Positions 62,477 to 64,000 of a stretch of DNA of 64,000 nt are shown here, one piece after another; the first letter of the stretch is position 1, and every line of letters starts with the position of its first letter. Source of the stretch: Pseudomonadota bacterium (lineage in GTDB: Bacteria > Pseudomonadota > Gammaproteobacteria > Burkholderiales > Burkholderiaceae_C); assembly GCA_023387335.1 (NCBI GenBank), contig JAEWIF010000057.1:124001-188000 (forward strand), written 5' to 3'. The notes below the pieces were generated by a model. It was not told where the DNA came from. It saw only the letters and a program-made list of their open reading frames with translations, and ran no database searches. Position numbers and translations under genes: made by a program.

Positions 62477-63538
62477 ATGACCACCGCCGAGGCCGCCGCA
62501 GGCCCCTTCCAGGTGACGGTGCAGCCCAGCGGCCGGACCTTCAGCGCCAACGCCGACGAGGCCTTGCTCGCCGCTGCCATCCGCCAGGGCATCGGCCTGC
62601 CCTATGGCTGCAAGGACGGCGCGTGCGGTTCGTGCAAGTGCAGGAAGCTCGAGGGCCAGGTGGTGCACCGCTCGCACCAGAGCAAGGCCCTGAGCGCCGA
62701 GGAGGAGGCCGCCGGCTTCATCCTCACCTGCAGCGCCACCGCGCTCACCGACGTGGTGCTGGAATCGCGCCAGGTCACGGACGAGTCGGCCTTCCCGATC
62801 AAGAAGATGCCTTCCCGCGTGATGTCGCTGGAGAAGAAATCTCACGACGTGATGATCATCCGGCTGCAGCTGCCGGCCAACGACACGCTGCGCTACCACG
62901 CGGGCCAGTACATCGAGTTCATCCTGCGTGACGGCGCCCGCCGCAGCTATTCGATGGGCAACGCGCCGCACAACGGCCCCGGCGTCGAACTGCACATTCG
63001 CCACATGCCCGGCGGCAAGTTCACCGACCACGTGTTCAACGCGATGAAGGAAAAGGAGATTCTGCGGGTGGAAGGCCCGTACGGCAGCTTCTTCCTGCGC
63101 GAGGACTCCGATAAGCCCATGATCCTGCTCGCCTCGGGCACCGGCTTCGCGCCGATCAAGGCCGTCATCGAGCACATGCAGCACAAGGGCATCACTCGCC
63201 CGGCCACGCTCTACTGGGGCGGCCGCCGCCCGGCGGACCTGTACCTGGACGAATGGGTGAAGGCGCGCTGCGGCGAGATGGGCAACCTGAAGTACGTGCC
63301 CGTCATCTCCAACGCCCTGCCGGAGGACGACTGGACCGGCCGCACGGGCTTCGTGCACAAGGCGGTGATGGAGGACTTCCCGGACCTGTCGGGCCACCAG
63401 GTCTACGCCTGCGGCGCGCCCATCGTGGTGGATTCGGCGCGGGCCGAGTACAGCGCCAACGCCAGGCTGCCGGTGGAGGAGTTCTACGCGGACTCGTTCA
63501 CCACGGAAGCCGACAAGCACCGGGACGCGGGGTCCTGA
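62477..63538 (+). CDS. Ferredoxin-type FAD oxidoreductase (CDP-6-deoxy-glucoseen reductase-like)
   Basis: This 353-residue protein has an N-terminal plant-type 2Fe-2S domain (Cys45, Cys50, Cys53, Cys85) and a C-terminal FNR unit with RRSYSMGNAP (FAD) and LLASGTGFAPIKAVIEH (NAD). The family is commonly labelled AscD, but no deoxysugar genes are nearby; in this order of bacteria such proteins more probably pass electrons from NADH to an unidentified oxygenase or reductase. The label is therefore structural. Confidence 0.85.
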   Translation: MTTAEAAAGPFQVTVQPSGRTFSANADEALLAAAIRQGIGLPYGCKDGACGSCKCRKLEGQVVHRSHQSKALSAEEEAAGFILTCSATALTDVVLESRQVTDESAFPIKKMPSRVMSLEKKSHDVMIIRLQLPANDTLRYHAGQYIEFILRDGARRSYSMGNAPHNGPGVELHIRHMPGGKFTDHVFNAMKEKEILRVEGPYGSFFLREDSDKPMILLASGTGFAPIKAVIEHMQHKGITRPATLYWGGRRPADLYLDEWVKARCGEMGNLKYVPVISNALPEDDWTGRTGFVHKAVMEDFPDLSGHQVYACGAPIVVDSARAEYSANARLPVEEFYADSFTTEADKHRDAGS

Positions 63539-63567
63539 AGTCCGCGCCCGCCGCGGCTGCGCGGTTC

Positions 63568-64000
63568 CTAGCGGATGATGAAGTCGGGCTCGGGGCGCAG
63601 CAGCGCGCGCCGGCCCGTGTCTTCCAGGCCCATCAGGCCGGTGGGCATCTCGGCCATGCCGTCCGTGGGCGGGCTCAGCGTCTCGTGGATGCGATGCGCC
63701 ACGTACCAGCTGGCGCGCGCGCGGGCCTCGCGGGTCTGCGAACCCAGGCGCGGCGTGAGGAACAGGTTGGAGCACTCGTGCAGCGGCGAACCGCGCGCGG
63801 CGAAGCCGGTGTCGGCGCCGTCGAGCAGCGCGGCCTCGATGCGGCCGTCGTTCAGCGCGCGGGCGAAGGCCTGGGCGTCGAACAGCGGCGACCGGCTGAT
63901 GCCCACCCACAGCTGGCCCGGCTTGCAGTGCGCCAGCAGCTTGTCGTTGATGAAGCCCTGGTAGCGCGACGCGAACATCACCTGCACGCTGACGGCGTCG
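63568..64000 (-). CDS. D-2-hydroxyacid dehydrogenase, C-terminal part (cut by window edge)
   Basis: The 3' part of a gene whose start lies beyond the window. The visible 144 residues carry the NAD-binding half of a D-isomer-specific 2-hydroxyacid dehydrogenase: HCKPGQLWVGISRSPLFDAQAFARAL, ALLDGADTGF and TPRLGSQTREA. The usual HIAG-like His near the end reads TPRLG here, so the catalytic His may be missing. Full identity needs the upstream sequence. Confidence 0.65.
   Translation of the reverse strand, partial: DAVSVQVMFASRYQGFINDKLLAHCKPGQLWVGISRSPLFDAQAFARALNDGRIEAALLDGADTGFAARGSPLHECSNLFLTPRLGSQTREARARASWYVAHRIHETLSPPTDGMAEMPTGLMGLEDTGRRALLRPEPDFIIR

Noticed and set aside
62477..63538. A deoxysugar (CDP-3,6-dideoxyhexose) pathway.
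   Set aside because: The flavoprotein label comes from its family, but no dehydratase, transaminase or CDP-sugar genes are in the window.

Overview
The window is high-G+C chromosomal DNA from a Gram-negative, aerobic, heterotrophic proteobacterium. Gene families and gene order (LysR-aspA-gltIJKL, fkpB-ispH, the ECF42/DGPF cluster, many TRAP and beta-oxidation genes, frequent GTG/TTG starts and NTGA overlaps) look most like the Burkholderiales, probably Comamonadaceae. That placement is inferred from gene content, not from a search. Nearly all of the sequence is coding, no gene-free stretch exceeds 300 bases, and I saw no tRNA, rRNA, CRISPR array, insertion sequence or prophage.

Layout. (1) 0-13 kb: a proQ/finO-type RNA chaperone gene converges on a long minus-strand block. 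Read in its own direction, that block is fkpB, ispH, a PLP dehydratase, a metallophosphatase, a LysR regulator, aspA, the Glu/Asp ABC transporter gltIJKL, pyrC, a NYN-domain gene, a DUF3025 gene and htpX. (2) 13-22 kb: housekeeping and small genes: radC, a hicAB toxin-antitoxin pair, an Smr protein, a frameshifted M48 protease next to lemA, a truncated haemoglobin, an Atm1-type ABC exporter, thioesterases, an AI-2E transporter, aroD and a short H-NS-like protein. (3) 22.3-26.3 kb: an ECF42-type sigma factor with the DGPF/VOC/AHSA1 genes that usually accompany it. (4) 26.3-35.9 kb: a respiratory island. One minus-strand run encodes a PQQ alcohol dehydrogenase with the lanthanide signature, a MoxJ/XoxJ-like binding protein, a cytochrome c lipoprotein, oxidase subunits II (with haem c), I and III, a small membrane protein and CtaG. 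A cytochrome b561 and a beta-propeller gene diverge from it. (5) 35.9-46.9 kb: a fatty-acid beta-oxidation block behind a TetR regulator that has a clear palindromic operator. (6) 47-57 kb: an unusual Cys-repeat lipoprotein, then a sugar-acid catabolic regulon: an FAH hydrolase and two SDRs on one strand; a GntR/FadR regulator, a TRAP transporter, a UxaA-family dehydratase and an Ldh2-family dehydrogenase on the other. (7) 57-64 kb: a PdeM-like phosphatase, slmA, a two-component system, argB, an epimerase-like protein, a CDP-glucoseen-reductase-type flavoprotein and a 2-hydroxyacid dehydrogenase cut by the window edge.

How the genes work together. The most notable system is region 4. Seven gene junctions are overlaps or gaps of under 10 bases, and the products could carry electrons from an alcohol through PQQ and cytochrome c to oxygen: a complete dehydrogenase-to-oxidase chain in one transcript. 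The oxidase subunit I keeps the haem/CuB ligands and the GHPEVY motif but, aligned by eye, lacks the usual D-channel entrance residues and the K-channel lysine. Region 6 reads as uptake, dehydration, oxidation and hydrolytic cleavage of a hexonate- or pentonate-like acid. Region 1 links aspartate/glutamate uptake to deamination by aspartase.
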